From contig PMSM01000007.1 of assembly GCA_003168335.1 (NCBI GenBank), positions 176,910 to 240,909 on the forward strand: a stretch of DNA of 64,000 bases, written 5' to 3'. This document shows positions 15,175-25,207 of this stretch, piece by piece. Position 1 is the first letter of the stretch, and the number at the start of each line of letters is the position of its first letter. The notes beneath the pieces were generated by a model that saw only the letters and a program-made list of their open reading frames with translations, made no database searches and was not told where the DNA came from. The position numbers and the translations under genes are program-made. This stretch comes from Blastocatellia bacterium. Its GTDB lineage: Bacteria; Acidobacteriota; Blastocatellia; Pyrinomonadales; Pyrinomonadaceae.

Positions 15175-16251
15175 TTATGCCTCCAAGCTCGAATTCGTTG
15201 AGGTAACTTCCCAATAGACGAACGTGCCGTTAAAAAACGATTTCATTATTCTGTAGTCATCATTAGAAACAGCAGCATAAACATTGTTCGATATTATGTG
15301 CAGATTCGAAACTGAATTATCTTCGATTGATTCCAATAATGCCGGCAGCCCTTTTCCTCTATAATAGTCGCCGCTAATCGTTTTGTGTAGCTCTCCATGA
15401 AGGACTAGACGAAGGAGCGCGGCGTTGTTCCCATACTTGAACCGTTCGAGCAGCTTGGGCAGTGCCCCGAAAAACTTATTACCCTCTGTCTTTGACTCAA
15501 GGCTTTTGAAGATTCCTACCCCATAATCGACGAAGGCAAATCTCACTTTCTTTTCACCTTCCTCATGGTTCACCGACAACCACCAGTGGCGCTCGCCTTC
15601 TTTTGCAGGGACTGCATGGCTGAACGTGTTCTGCATGAGCTCGACAAGAACGGTTTGGACACCCATGCACCTTCGAGGCTCTCCCCAGATCGTCTTTGCG
15701 GAAGTTAAAAGGATCTGCGCCGTAAGCTCTGGGGCGACGATCTTTTGACCGTGGGTGCTAATAAAGTCTTTAGCGCCTGGCTCAATGTTGAATTCGTCGC
15801 TGTCTGAAAATGTTCTAAATAGGTTTTTGAAAAATCCTGACTGCTGAAGAACCCTCTTGCTATGGCCGTCCCTTGGGAAATCGCCGTTAAAGGTGATTCC
15901 TTGGGACTTGAATCTCACCATTGCGGACAATAACACCACGATCGCGTCATAGTCCATGTCCTTTACTTCTCGAAGCACAACCCATACTTGTTGACGCTTC
16001 TCGAAGTTCATTCGAAGTAACTCGATGAAGTTGACGACCTTGTCTGGATTACGCACCAACGAGAAATCGCTCGGAGCATGGATTGGATTATATCCACGGC
16101 TAACGATTTGCCGCTGATGTTTGCTGATTCCTTGTGCGGTAGCATGATTGAATTTCTTTGAGTCTTTGTGCCTGAGGCGAGCTTGAAGGGATTTAAGGGC
16201 TCGCCTCTTGTTGTAACTCTTGTACTTGGGTTGGGTCCAGTACTTTTGCAT
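15175..16251 (-). CDS. GHKL-type ATP-binding protein of a three-gene module
   Basis: This 358-residue protein has a C-terminal histidine-kinase-like ATPase fold: the N-box is LVELMQNTFSHA (about 205-216) and the G1 box FAFVDYGVGI (about 240-249), with a later G2-like region YRGKGLPALLE (about 298-308). A conserved helical/STAS-like segment (about 85-140, VWVVLREVKDMDYDAIVVLLSA) precedes it. There is no HisKA dimerisation helix, so it resembles anti-sigma or MORC/Hsp90-type ATPases more than sensor kinases. It is the first gene of an operon with the STAS-like and membrane proteins. Confidence 0.75.
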   Translation of the reverse strand: MQKYWTQPKYKSYNKRRALKSLQARLRHKDSKKFNHATAQGISKHQRQIVSRGYNPIHAPSDFSLVRNPDKVVNFIELLRMNFEKRQQVWVVLREVKDMDYDAIVVLLSAMVRFKSQGITFNGDFPRDGHSKRVLQQSGFFKNLFRTFSDSDEFNIEPGAKDFISTHGQKIVAPELTAQILLTSAKTIWGEPRRCMGVQTVLVELMQNTFSHAVPAKEGERHWWLSVNHEEGEKKVRFAFVDYGVGIFKSLESKTEGNKFFGALPKLLERFKYGNNAALLRLVLHGELHKTISGDYYRGKGLPALLESIEDNSVSNLHIISNNVYAAVSNDDYRIMKSFFNGTFVYWEVTSTNSSLEA

Positions 16252-16563
16252 TTAGTGGTAAGCCTCTTTTGGGCGTTCGCAGGGCGGCGTTTGGGAGATA
16301 AATTGGCGGCGCGAGGCCCTCCCTCAAGCCCGCGCCGCCGTCACGTTTTTGGGATGCGCATAGTGCGCCCCGTGTTCTCACCTACACGGTCCGCGCGGGC
16401 AGATGCGTTTGGAATCTACCGATTGGTCGGATTTTATATCATCAGCGAGTCGTGGTTTCAAGTAGTGTGTTTGTTCTCGAGTCGGCTTCGTGGCAGGTGG
16501 CCCAATGGCGCAGCTTGGCGTGTGTGTTAGCGCAAAGACGGGCTAAGGAGGAACAGTTTGTTT

Positions 16564-16785
16564 TTGCATTGACGAAGGCACATTCGACCTAAAATAGTCT
16601 TCGAGAAAATTGATGTTCCGCTGGTAGGTCCAATTGATTCCGGACGAGGGGCGAAGTCGATAAAACAATCCAAAAGGCTCAGCGTAGGCTTCACCCGGTG
16701 GGCAGCGCCACACACCATACTCGTCTTTCCAATATCGATTCGGGTTTTCCGATATACGTAGCCTTAGCTGACTGATTTTTTTCAG
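16564..16785 (-). pseudogene. tnsA fragment from a second, diverged Tn7-like element
   Basis: The translated stretch NPNRYWKDEYGVWRCPPGEA, followed by GINWTYQRNINFLEDYFRS, aligns with residues about 125-193 of the resident TnsAB (NPNRYCRGEDGQWRCPPGEA; SINWIFQRNIQFLEDYLRT) at roughly 60 percent identity by eye. Both sides run into unrelated sequence. It is too diverged to be a copy of the resident gene and is best read as debris from a related transposon. Confidence 0.75.
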
Positions 16786-17026
16786 GTATCCGCGTAAACC
16801 CGTCGCCTGCCCAAAAGTAGCCCGTCTGCCCCAAAGTCCCTCCAAAACCCGACTCATTAGGCAAAGCCGGGCGCGTCCCGACAAACTCATCGTTCTTACC
16901 TAGAACGGATGTTGGGAAATCCTGCGCAGGTGTACGGAAAATACCACTACCACAACTTGAGCAACTCGCAGTTTATTGGCGATCTAGGAAGGCATGACAG
17001 TTGCCTTGCTAACCGCCGTACCCGCG

Positions 17027-17050
17027 ATTCGATTTTCGTATAACGAGAGG
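17027..17050 (+). repeat. Block shared with the transposon's tRNA-proximal end
   Basis: ACGAGAGGGGCTCTTAAGTA here resembles TACGAGGGGTTCTTAAGTA at about 705-723, next to the terminal repeats. Flanking sequence shows weaker similarity. It may be the corresponding end segment of the second, decayed element. Confidence 0.4.
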
Positions 17051-17454
17051 GGCTCTTAAGTATATGAGAGACCCCGGTCATCACGTCGGTGTTTCGTCTT
17101 GGATGTCATCCAGAGGAAGATTACCCACGTAGCCGTAGCCGTAGCCGTTGGCGTTGGCTCGGCGTGATCTCTCCCTCTCGGCGGAACGAATGTGAGTATC
17201 GTTAGTGCGATTTTGACGGCAACTCTTCGCGGCAAGAATTAGAGGCTAACTGGCCTGAGGTTCCACGGCATACTCGCCAGCTTAGCTTTGATACTCAATC
17301 CCACGCTGCCGAAAAAAGCAGCGCTTCTTTACAAGGCGAAAGTGATGCGGTCCCGCTCCTGGTCATTAGCGCACGCTCATAACACAATTCGACAATTACA
17401 GTGTGCTTTTGGTCGGACGAGTTTCATCACTGGAGCTTTGAGGAGTCCCTTATC

Positions 17455-20400
17455 ATGCGAAGCATTCATCTCTTTCAGCAGAAGACAGCTCAAACATCTT
17501 CCCTCATCGGTCGCCGGTTGACATCCGCGATCAAGCAGTGCATAGCGTTGCTCCTGGTCGTGCTCATAGTGAGCTTTTCCCTGCCGCCAGCGGTTGCGGC
17601 TTCACTCGCACGCGAAGCAGTCACCCGTTCGACCGAAGCCAGTAATCACGTTTGGATGACACTAGGGGGGAGGCTCAGGATAAAGGGAGCTTCGCAGGAG
17701 CCGGGCAGCAATCGGGGCACAAAACCACGCGCTCCAGAGTCAAAGGCTGATCGCGAAGGCCGAGCGGCTTCGTTGGAACTGAATCCGCGCGGCGATGTGG
17801 TGTTGCAATCACAACAGCCAATGATCTTCACGGCCATCCCGGTTGACCGTGAAGGAACGCCGGTACACGGTCTCCAGGCCGAATGGGAATCAAGCGATAA
17901 GCAGGTCATCTTTGTTAAGAAGACCGGACAGGCGATTGCAGGGAAACCAGGTCAAGCAACTTTGAAGGCCACGGCTGGTCGACTGACCGGAACCATTCGC
18001 ATCACGGTGATCGAAGGCACGAACGAGAGGTTTGGGGGGAAGAAGAAGCAAAACTCGACGAGAAGTGGACGTGTTAGGGCGCAGAACTCAACCCCGCGTA
18101 ATACGCCGAATGTTCCGACGCGGAACGTTGTGGGCGCGGGAAAACGGCACCACTCCTCCGGCGTTGAGACGAACGCGGGAAGCGTTGCTGGGACCAGAAC
18201 GGCCGGCATGTCCCCATTGCTGCCGCTGCGTGATCCGACCGATGATCCACTTCCTGACAGTGAAACCAACTCACTCTATCAAGCTTCGAATGCGGTGGGC
18301 TCGCCTCCGGGCAAAAAGAAGGCAGCAGCAATGACACCGTCGGCGGCAATTGAGAGCACCGAAACCAATAGCACCAAGAACTTCACATTTGGGCTTCCGG
18401 TGGCGGGCCTCGCGGGCCGCGGTCTTAATGTTTCGCTTTCGCTGGTTTACAACAGCCAGGTTTGGAACAAATCGACTGATGGTTCGACTACCTACATGAC
18501 CTACGATGTTGATTCCGGATGGCCCGCGACAGGCTGGAGAATCAGCCTTGGTCAGATTGAAGATCAGGGCAGCTATGGATTCACCCTGACGGAACCAAAC
18601 GGCACGCGTCGCGCGTTGGTGTACACAAGCGCCTACAACTATGACACCACTGACGGAAGTTTCATTCATTATTACGGCGGCAGCGGCTGGGGCACTTTAT
18701 ATTATCCCGACGGAACCCAAGTTTATTACGGCGCGGCCGGAGGCGGCTATCGCAGCTATCCAACGGAGATAATCGATCGCAACGGCAACTACATTCTTAT
18801 TAGCTACGCCGGAACGAGTGGCGCCGGACCAAAGATTTCTTCAATCGAAGACACCTTGGGACGCTACATTCATTTCTATTACGCGACCAATGGAGATCTG
18901 GTGGCGGTGACGCAGCCGGGGCTGGGCTCTTCAGACATCCAGACCACGCGGTTTTACTACACTGACGTGACTATCGGTTCAGGGCTGTTTGATTCGGGCA
19001 TCAGCGTCAGTGGCCCCAGTTCCGTGCATACGCTTCAGTATGTCTATCTCCCTGCCAGTTCAGATGGAAGTAATCCCCACGTTGGGTATAAGTTTGAGTA
19101 CTCGCCTTACGGGATGGTTCGACAAATCAGTGAATATCGAGGGATGACGGTCAGTTCAAGTTCGACTAGCAGTGCTGGCTCAGTTACCGCGGACGGAACG
19201 TTGGGGGCGCGGACTACCTATGACTACCCTACAAGTGGCGATGGTCGTACCGATGTGCCGACATATTCAACGCGGACAGATGATTGGGCCGGTCGTACCA
19301 CCAGTGGCAGCGCGCCCCAATACACTTTCTCAAACAATGAATCAACGGGCGTCTCGACGGTAACGGCGCCGGACGGCACGATCAGTGAAACCCACTCAAT
19401 TGTCGATTCAGGCCAGTGGGACGACGGGCTGGTGAGCGATACGTATGTCAAGGACGGCTCGACGACGTACGCGCAGACGCATATGGATTGGGAGTTGGAT
19501 TCGAACAGTCACAATCCGCGCGTTTATCAGGCACTCAGTACGGACACTCCAGCCGGCTTAACGAAAGCCACAGTGCTGAGTTACACCAACTATAACAATA
19601 TCTCGACCGTAAGCGAGCGCGATTTCACCACCAACGGAACAGTTTCTTCCACCGAACTACGTCGCACAGAAACGACTTACGTTACCTCATCTAACTACAC
19701 CAACCGGCATCTGCTCCATTTGCCTTCCATGGTAAAGGTCTTTCCCGGAGGATCGAGCACGGCGGCTGCGCGCGTTGACTATACTTACGACGATTACGGT
19801 ACATCTCACGCAAACATGACCGCGCGTAACGACATTATCATGCACGATCCGGCCTTCGATCCGTACCAGGAAGACCAGGAGTCCTGTCTCTGGGTTTGTT
19901 ACCATTGGGGGGAGGAGATCTGTGATGACCTGCGTTACGATTGCAGCTATTACAATCCCTACGTTTCTTCGACTGATTACCGCGGCAACGTGACCAGCGT
20001 TACGTCCTATGCTGATGCCGCCAGCGGATCCGGCTCGATTACGCATTCAACCACTTATGACATAGCCGGTAATGTGATGACGGCGCAAGTGGATTGTTGC
20101 CAGACAAAGTCCTTCACCTACTCCGGGTCGGGCACCACTGGGGACTATGCGCACGTACTTTCGGTCACCAGCGGCAACCCAAGCGGCACGCACCTAACGA
20201 GCAGCGCGACCTACGACTACAACACCGGACTCGTCGGAACGACGACTGACGAAAATAGCCAGGTCACGACCAATTACTATAATAGCGACTCGCTGCGATT
20301 GGACCACGTGGCTTATCCCGACAGCGGCGCGACCTACCTAACCTATTCCGACGGGCTCAGCGCCGATGGAGCCGGCAGTTACCATTTCTACGTAGAGTCA

Positions 20401-23118
20401 GCGACGAAGCTCGATAACAACGGGTCTGGCAGTTCGACGCGCTACGTAACCAGCCGTCAGTATTTTGATGGTCGCGGCGCGGTGGCGCGCACGATGAGTA
20501 ACCAGACCTCGGCGGACGGCTGGTCAACGCAAGATGTTGAATACGACACCATGGGCCGAGCTTACCAAGCCAGCAATCCGTATTACGCCAGCAGTTACAG
20601 TGCAACGCCTGCCTCAACCCGTTTTTGGACCACCGGCGCTTTCGATCATCTAGGACGGGTGTACCAGGTAACCATGCCGACCGGCGAAGACAGCACCTCG
20701 TCAAACACGACTGTGACTACCAGCTATGACGGCGTGTACACGACCGTCACTGACCAAGCTAGCAAGGTGCGGCGGCAGAAAGTCGATGCCCTGGGTCGCG
20801 TGATTCGTCTGGATGAACCCACCACATCCGGTTTGGGATCGACGAGCTCACCGAACCAGGCGACCTCTTACGATTACGACGTACTGGGAAACCCCGTTCA
20901 TATCGCCCATGGCTCGCAGGATCGCTACTTCAAGTACGACTCACTCTCGCGCCTGACTCGCGAGCGACAGGTCGAGCAGGACACCAACTCCAGCTACAAC
21001 CTCAGCGACTCATTGACCGGCAACAGTTCCTGGTCACGAAAGGTGGACTACAACTCGAGCGGCTTGGTCACCGACGGGTATGACGCGCGCGGCGTGCACT
21101 CAACCTTCACCTACGACGATCTCAATCGGGTCACGCAAATCAGTTATTCGGACTCTACGCCGACGGCGTATTACTACTACGACTCGCAGAGCTTGCCATC
21201 GGGTGCGCCCAGCTACACCCACAGTAATACGGCGGGCCGGCTACTGGCCATGACTTACGGCAGCAGCAGCTCGACCACTACTGGTAATTATCTTGCTTAT
21301 GACGCTATGGGCCGCGTCGTCACACAGAAGCAGGTAACCGGCTCGACCACTTACGGGCTGAGTTATACTTACAACTATGCCGGTCTGTTGACCGGGGAAA
21401 CGTATCCCACCAGCCGCGCGGTGGGTTACTCGTACGACGAAGGCGGGAGGCTATCCAGCGTGGGCGATGGAACGACGACTTTCGCCAGCTCGTTTGCGTA
21501 CGTAGCGCATGGAGGTTTGAGTTCCGAAACATTCGGCAACACCGCAGTGCACGCGATGAGCTATAATCGGCGCCTGCAAGCGAGCCAGGCGAAGTTCACT
21601 TTGGGTGCGACCGTGCTTCAACAGTACGATTATGGCTACGGACAATTCAACACCAGCACCGGCGCTGTGGACACATCTAAGAACAACGGACAGATTGGCA
21701 ACATCACGGGAACGATCAGCGGCACGACGCAATGGCTCCAAGGCTTCCAGTACGACGAACTTGGAAGACTGTCGAACGTCGCTGAGTATCAAAGCGCCAA
21801 CATGAGTTCACAGACTTATTCCCAGGGCTACAGCTACGATCGTTATGGCAATCGGGCCCAGAGCGCGAACAGCACCCTGGGTTTGCCGGCCGTGTCTTCA
21901 TCCGACTATAGCAGCAGCACGAACCGGTTCGGCTCCGGCCTTGCCACTTATGACAATGCTGGGAATATCACCACCGACTCAAAGTTCCGAAGCATGACCT
22001 ATGCCTATGACGCCAACGGGCGGCAGACCTCGGCCTCAAACGGCTCCTTCACTGAGACGCAAACCTACGATTGCGCGGGGCAGCGGGTGCAGACAAGCGC
22101 CTACAGCGTGACGCGGACGATGGTCTATGACGTTTTCGGCCAAATGGTGGCGGACTATAGCGGGAGTACGCTTGAGAGCGAAAACATCTATCGCGGCGGG
22201 CAATTGCTGGCGCGGTACAACGCCGGCACGAGTTCATGGACGTATGTGATGACCGACGCACAAGGCTCAGCGCGGGCGGTGATGAACAACAGCGGCGGCA
22301 GCAGTTCGGTGATTGCGCGTCATGACTATCTGCCCTTCGGTGAAGAGATCGCATCAGGAATTGGGTTGCGCACTACTGGCCAGGGCTTTGCTGCTACTGA
22401 CACGAACCGCCAGAAGTATGCAATGACTGAGCGTGATGATGTAACGGGTCTGGATCATACCTGGTGGCGGAAGTATGAAAGTTTCTCAGGGAGATGGACC
22501 AGTCCTGATCCAATCAACGGACATCTGAGTAATCCTCAGTCCTTCAATCATTACACCTATAGCGGCAATGACCCAGTGAATTTCGTCGATCCGACGGGAT
22601 TGGACCAATGCTTTGCCAGGTTCGAGGTGACGACGACAATTCACAGCGATGGACGGGTTGAGGTTAGTTGGGAATACCTCAACAGTTATTGCCTTCCAAC
22701 TGACGATGATTTCCCCATCGCCGAATTCGCGGGTGGCGGAGGCCCAGGTGGTGGCGGTCCAGGAGGTGGTGTTAACCAAAGGCCAGGAAAGGAGCGCCCC
22801 TTGATAATAGAAAAGCCAAAGCAACCGCGGGATCCGGGGTGGAAGAGCCAAGCGGAAAAGCAGAAGGACTTCACTAACTGCGTCAACCGCGAGCTGAAGG
22901 ATTTGAATATAGAACTTCATCAGCTCATGAACGAGAACTTAGATTTGATGGTTGGTGGTGATATATTGGCCCTACCGATCTCGCTGAATGGGCTTCAGGC
23001 TTATAACCTCTTATCCCTAGGCCTTTGGCAATTACAGTTAATGAGTTTCAACAAGAGGTTCGAGCCGGCGCGCCAAGCGGCGATGAAGACGTGTAGGAAG
23101 GAGGCAGGCCTGGACTGA
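17455..23118 (+). CDS. Giant secreted RHS/YD-repeat protein, possible polymorphic toxin
   Basis: ATG 17455 with GAGGAG nine bases before it gives 1887 residues; the frame continues upstream without support. A signal-like segment (CIALLLVVLIVSFSLPPAVA) is followed by a bacterial Ig-like (Big2) domain (about 90-165), then tens of YD repeats (such as YDYDVLGNPVHIAHGS). The RHS core ends with YDVFGQMV..., DYLPFGEE, GRWTSPDP and NDPVNFVDPTGLDQCF. The tip after the core is about 170 residues: a Gly/Pro linker (GGGGPGGGGPGGG) and a helical domain ending in CRKEAGLD. RHS proteins form a shell that carries a C-terminal toxin; this tip is not recognised. A small membrane protein follows 7 bp later and could be its immunity protein. 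Confidence 0.85.
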   Translation: MRSIHLFQQKTAQTSSLIGRRLTSAIKQCIALLLVVLIVSFSLPPAVAASLAREAVTRSTEASNHVWMTLGGRLRIKGASQEPGSNRGTKPRAPESKADREGRAASLELNPRGDVVLQSQQPMIFTAIPVDREGTPVHGLQAEWESSDKQVIFVKKTGQAIAGKPGQATLKATAGRLTGTIRITVIEGTNERFGGKKKQNSTRSGRVRAQNSTPRNTPNVPTRNVVGAGKRHHSSGVETNAGSVAGTRTAGMSPLLPLRDPTDDPLPDSETNSLYQASNAVGSPPGKKKAAAMTPSAAIESTETNSTKNFTFGLPVAGLAGRGLNVSLSLVYNSQVWNKSTDGSTTYMTYDVDSGWPATGWRISLGQIEDQGSYGFTLTEPNGTRRALVYTSAYNYDTTDGSFIHYYGGSGWGTLYYPDGTQVYYGAAGGGYRSYPTEIIDRNGNYILISYAGTSGAGPKISSIEDTLGRYIHFYYATNGDLVAVTQPGLGSSDIQTTRFYYTDVTIGSGLFDSGISVSGPSSVHTLQYVYLPASSDGSNPHVGYKFEYSPYGMVRQISEYRGMTVSSSSTSSAGSVTADGTLGARTTYDYPTSGDGRTDVPTYSTRTDDWAGRTTSGSAPQYTFSNNESTGVSTVTAPDGTISETHSIVDSGQWDDGLVSDTYVKDGSTTYAQTHMDWELDSNSHNPRVYQALSTDTPAGLTKATVLSYTNYNNISTVSERDFTTNGTVSSTELRRTETTYVTSSNYTNRHLLHLPSMVKVFPGGSSTAAARVDYTYDDYGTSHANMTARNDIIMHDPAFDPYQEDQESCLWVCYHWGEEICDDLRYDCSYYNPYVSSTDYRGNVTSVTSYADAASGSGSITHSTTYDIAGNVMTAQVDCCQTKSFTYSGSGTTGDYAHVLSVTSGNPSGTHLTSSATYDYNTGLVGTTTDENSQVTTNYYNSDSLRLDHVAYPDSGATYLTYSDGLSADGAGSYHFYVESATKLDNNGSGSSTRYVTSRQYFDGRGAVARTMSNQTSADGWSTQDVEYDTMGRAYQASNPYYASSYSATPASTRFWTTGAFDHLGRVYQVTMPTGEDSTSSNTTVTTSYDGVYTTVTDQASKVRRQKVDALGRVIRLDEPTTSGLGSTSSPNQATSYDYDVLGNPVHIAHGSQDRYFKYDSLSRLTRERQVEQDTNSSYNLSDSLTGNSSWSRKVDYNSSGLVTDGYDARGVHSTFTYDDLNRVTQISYSDSTPTAYYYYDSQSLPSGAPSYTHSNTAGRLLAMTYGSSSSTTTGNYLAYDAMGRVVTQKQVTGSTTYGLSYTYNYAGLLTGETYPTSRAVGYSYDEGGRLSSVGDGTTTFASSFAYVAHGGLSSETFGNTAVHAMSYNRRLQASQAKFTLGATVLQQYDYGYGQFNTSTGAVDTSKNNGQIGNITGTISGTTQWLQGFQYDELGRLSNVAEYQSANMSSQTYSQGYSYDRYGNRAQSANSTLGLPAVSSSDYSSSTNRFGSGLATYDNAGNITTDSKFRSMTYAYDANGRQTSASNGSFTETQTYDCAGQRVQTSAYSVTRTMVYDVFGQMVADYSGSTLESENIYRGGQLLARYNAGTSSWTYVMTDAQGSARAVMNNSGGSSSVIARHDYLPFGEEIASGIGLRTTGQGFAATDTNRQKYAMTERDDVTGLDHTWWRKYESFSGRWTSPDPINGHLSNPQSFNHYTYSGNDPVNFVDPTGLDQCFARFEVTTTIHSDGRVEVSWEYLNSYCLPTDDDFPIAEFAGGGGPGGGGPGGGVNQRPGKERPLIIEKPKQPRDPGWKSQAEKQKDFTNCVNRELKDLNIELHQLMNENLDLMVGGDILALPISLNGLQAYNLLSLGLWQLQLMSFNKRFEPARQAAMKTCRKEAGLD

Positions 23119-23125
23119 AAAACAG

Positions 23126-23425
23126 GTGCCAAACTGGAAGCGAGCTCTATTCTCTCTTGTACTGGTGCTTTATGTCGTTCGCGGAAGTTACCTGATCGGT
23201 AAGTACCTTATGAATCAGAGTTTATTTGGCGTTCGTCATGGTTTGATAGCGGCTGCGCTGTTTGTCAGTGCCTATCCAGTTTTCGGTTGGAAGAGAAACT
23301 CTCCGTGGCCGTGGCTAGGTCGCTGGTCGTTTGCAAAATGGATTCTAGTTGCGATTGGTGTCGGTGTCGTAATTATCGTCGTGGATGTTTTCTCGCGAAC
23401 GGTTACGGGTTACTTCACCAATTGA
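23126..23425 (+). CDS. Small membrane protein, candidate immunity protein of the RHS gene
   Basis: A 99-residue GTG-start frame begins 7 bp after the RHS stop. Three hydrophobic helices are visible (about 6-22, 38-52 and 70-90: WILVAIGVGVVIIVVDVF). No family is recognised. The position directly behind the toxin-like tip is the classical place of an RHS immunity gene; a membrane immunity protein would suit a membrane-acting or cell-entry toxin. The start codon and ribosome site are weak. Confidence 0.55.
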   Translation: MPNWKRALFSLVLVLYVVRGSYLIGKYLMNQSLFGVRHGLIAAALFVSAYPVFGWKRNSPWPWLGRWSFAKWILVAIGVGVVIIVVDVFSRTVTGYFTN

Positions 23426-23541
23426 AGGTTTCGTTTAGGGCGTATGATAGTCGTTACATAATGGTTAGGTCGCCATTAATAGTGGGATGATGGGATTCCA
23501 ATTGTGCCTGCTTGGTGGGGCTCGATATGAGGCTCAGCCAT

Positions 23542-24804
23542 TCATTTCCGTTTGTATCGCCAGACGGTGCGCGAACCTCCCACTAAGAAGTCTTGAGTGC
23601 CGATCCCGTTCTCCGGAGGCAACGTAGCTATCGATGAACACTCTTCTGGTAGCACCTCTTGATACGCTAGCTTACCTGAAGAGCTGTAAACGTAGAGAAC
23701 TGATCTGTCCACTGCTGCGAACTCGTTGATGACTGCAAGATAGGCCGGTTGATCTTTAGCGAGCCTTACCCAAACACTTTTTGCTTTGTATGTGATCGTT
23801 CCACTTTCACCATAGGGAGTTTTCTCGACAACGTCAGGAAACTCGCTCAGGGGAGCATTAAACTTCGCCACCGCATTTCCGTCAAAGTCAATTAGCCACA
23901 AGTAACCATTATTGACGGCAATAATGTTTGGGGTTTTCGTATTCGGCATTACGCACAAAGAGAATTTTCCAACATACCCAGCAGGACTATCAACGGACTT
24001 GATCTCGTTACCTGATTCGTCGCGGATTTCCAACTTACTTCCGATAGAAACAATCTTCTTTTTACCAGTACCATCGATGTCGACAACCTCGATCTGCGAA
24101 GGACCGTATTCTGCCGCGCGCTGCCACAATTGCTTGCCATACCTATCGAACGCTTCAATTCCATTCGAACTAACGATAAACTCAGCCATTCCGTCTCCAT
24201 TCAGATCGCCAACGGTCACATTCTCGCGCGAACCCCTATCCTTATCATTTTTGCGATACGACCATACACGTCTCCCTTGATGGTCGAAGAGTGCGGCGCC
24301 TTCGAAGCCGCCACGTGCGAGGTACTGGCAGCCGCCGTCGCCATCGATGTCAACGATCTGAATATCCCCGATCGCGTTGTAAGTTTTCCTTATCCTAAAG
24401 GGGCCAAGTCTTATTTCCCCAGTTTCAAAGTCATATCTTATTTGCGACCTCTTTGCTCCGTTGCGATCAACCACCATCGCACCTTCACGTCCGGCTATGA
24501 CAATGTCGAGACCGCGGTGTGGATCAAGTTCACGGATTGCAATGTCGCTTATTGAGCCGATGCCGGGACCCTTCAGAGCCTCTTCCAAAAGACCCTTCCC
24601 CGTCTCGACAAATTGTGAGCGTGATAAGAACGAATCTCCGAGTACGACCCTGGCCTGTTTGAGTTGAGGAGGAGTTGGCGGCGGTCTGTACGCGAAGAGT
24701 GGATTACTCAACAGCCGGTGGATGACCAGGCCAGCGGCGGCTGCTAACGAAAGGAAGCCCAAAAGGACAAGCGAAGAAATGAGGGCGATTTTTCTCCGTC
24801 GCAT
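23542..24804 (-). CDS. Membrane-anchored FG-GAP/VCBS-type beta-propeller protein
   Basis: This 420-residue protein has an N-terminal membrane anchor (ALISSLVLLGFLSLAAAAGLV) followed by an extracytoplasmic domain. Calcium-binding-like repeats DIDGDGG, DLNGDGMAEFIV and DIDGTGKKKIV mark an FG-GAP/integrin-like propeller. A Pro-rich linker (YRPPPTPPQ) follows the anchor. The function is unknown; such proteins often bind surfaces or polysaccharide. It is convergent with the RHS locus. Confidence 0.7.
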   Translation of the reverse strand: MRRRKIALISSLVLLGFLSLAAAAGLVIHRLLSNPLFAYRPPPTPPQLKQARVVLGDSFLSRSQFVETGKGLLEEALKGPGIGSISDIAIRELDPHRGLDIVIAGREGAMVVDRNGAKRSQIRYDFETGEIRLGPFRIRKTYNAIGDIQIVDIDGDGGCQYLARGGFEGAALFDHQGRRVWSYRKNDKDRGSRENVTVGDLNGDGMAEFIVSSNGIEAFDRYGKQLWQRAAEYGPSQIEVVDIDGTGKKKIVSIGSKLEIRDESGNEIKSVDSPAGYVGKFSLCVMPNTKTPNIIAVNNGYLWLIDFDGNAVAKFNAPLSEFPDVVEKTPYGESGTITYKAKSVWVRLAKDQPAYLAVINEFAAVDRSVLYVYSSSGKLAYQEVLPEECSSIATLPPENGIGTQDFLVGGSRTVWRYKRK

Positions 24805-25207
24805 AGGTACCCAACCGAACTAAAGATTATCAAATTTGATGAAGCTTACCGCAGCTTAACGGCGCGATTGTATTTTGTCTAGGCGGAGGAAACAACCGAC
24901 CGACAGATCTACGTCAGATCGGCCGAACGAACGGCGGAGAAGGATCAGAATTTTCGGTGGAACTGGCCTGCCCCCATCCGCCCACCTCATCGTACGATCT
25001 CACGAGGTTGCGCAAACTAGCGTCTCACTTTTGAGTGTCGGGGCAAGCGCGCTGTCCAACCACCGGACCTCCAGTGACGGTAGCAAAGGTTGTTTACAAC
25101 GTCCGCTTTACACAGATCTCGGTTAACCATTCTTCTACTGGCTACACGCAAGGAACAAAGTTCTTTGCCGACGGTAGTACAGCGGCACCCTGAAAGGTCG
25201 GTTAATT
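24805..25207. other. 403-bp intergenic stretch with a possible gene remnant
   Basis: A GTG-start frame (25035-25193, 52 codons) reads like the C-terminus of a secreted protein (VVYNVRFTQISVNHSSTGYT) but has no recognisable start or domain. Nothing else stands out; the promoter of the following gene must be here. Confidence 0.35.

Larger units (their letters stand above)
16252..17454. other. 1.2-kb gap with a Tn7-like remnant and hairpins
   Basis: This gap holds no intact gene. It contains a tnsA fragment (16564-16785, separate entry), a GC-rich hairpin GGCGGCGCG (16305-16313) with CGCGCCGCC (16331-16339), and a block at 17027-17050 resembling sequence near the transposon's tRNA-proximal end. 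The rest, including the promoter region of the following RHS gene, shows nothing else recognisable. Confidence 0.5.
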
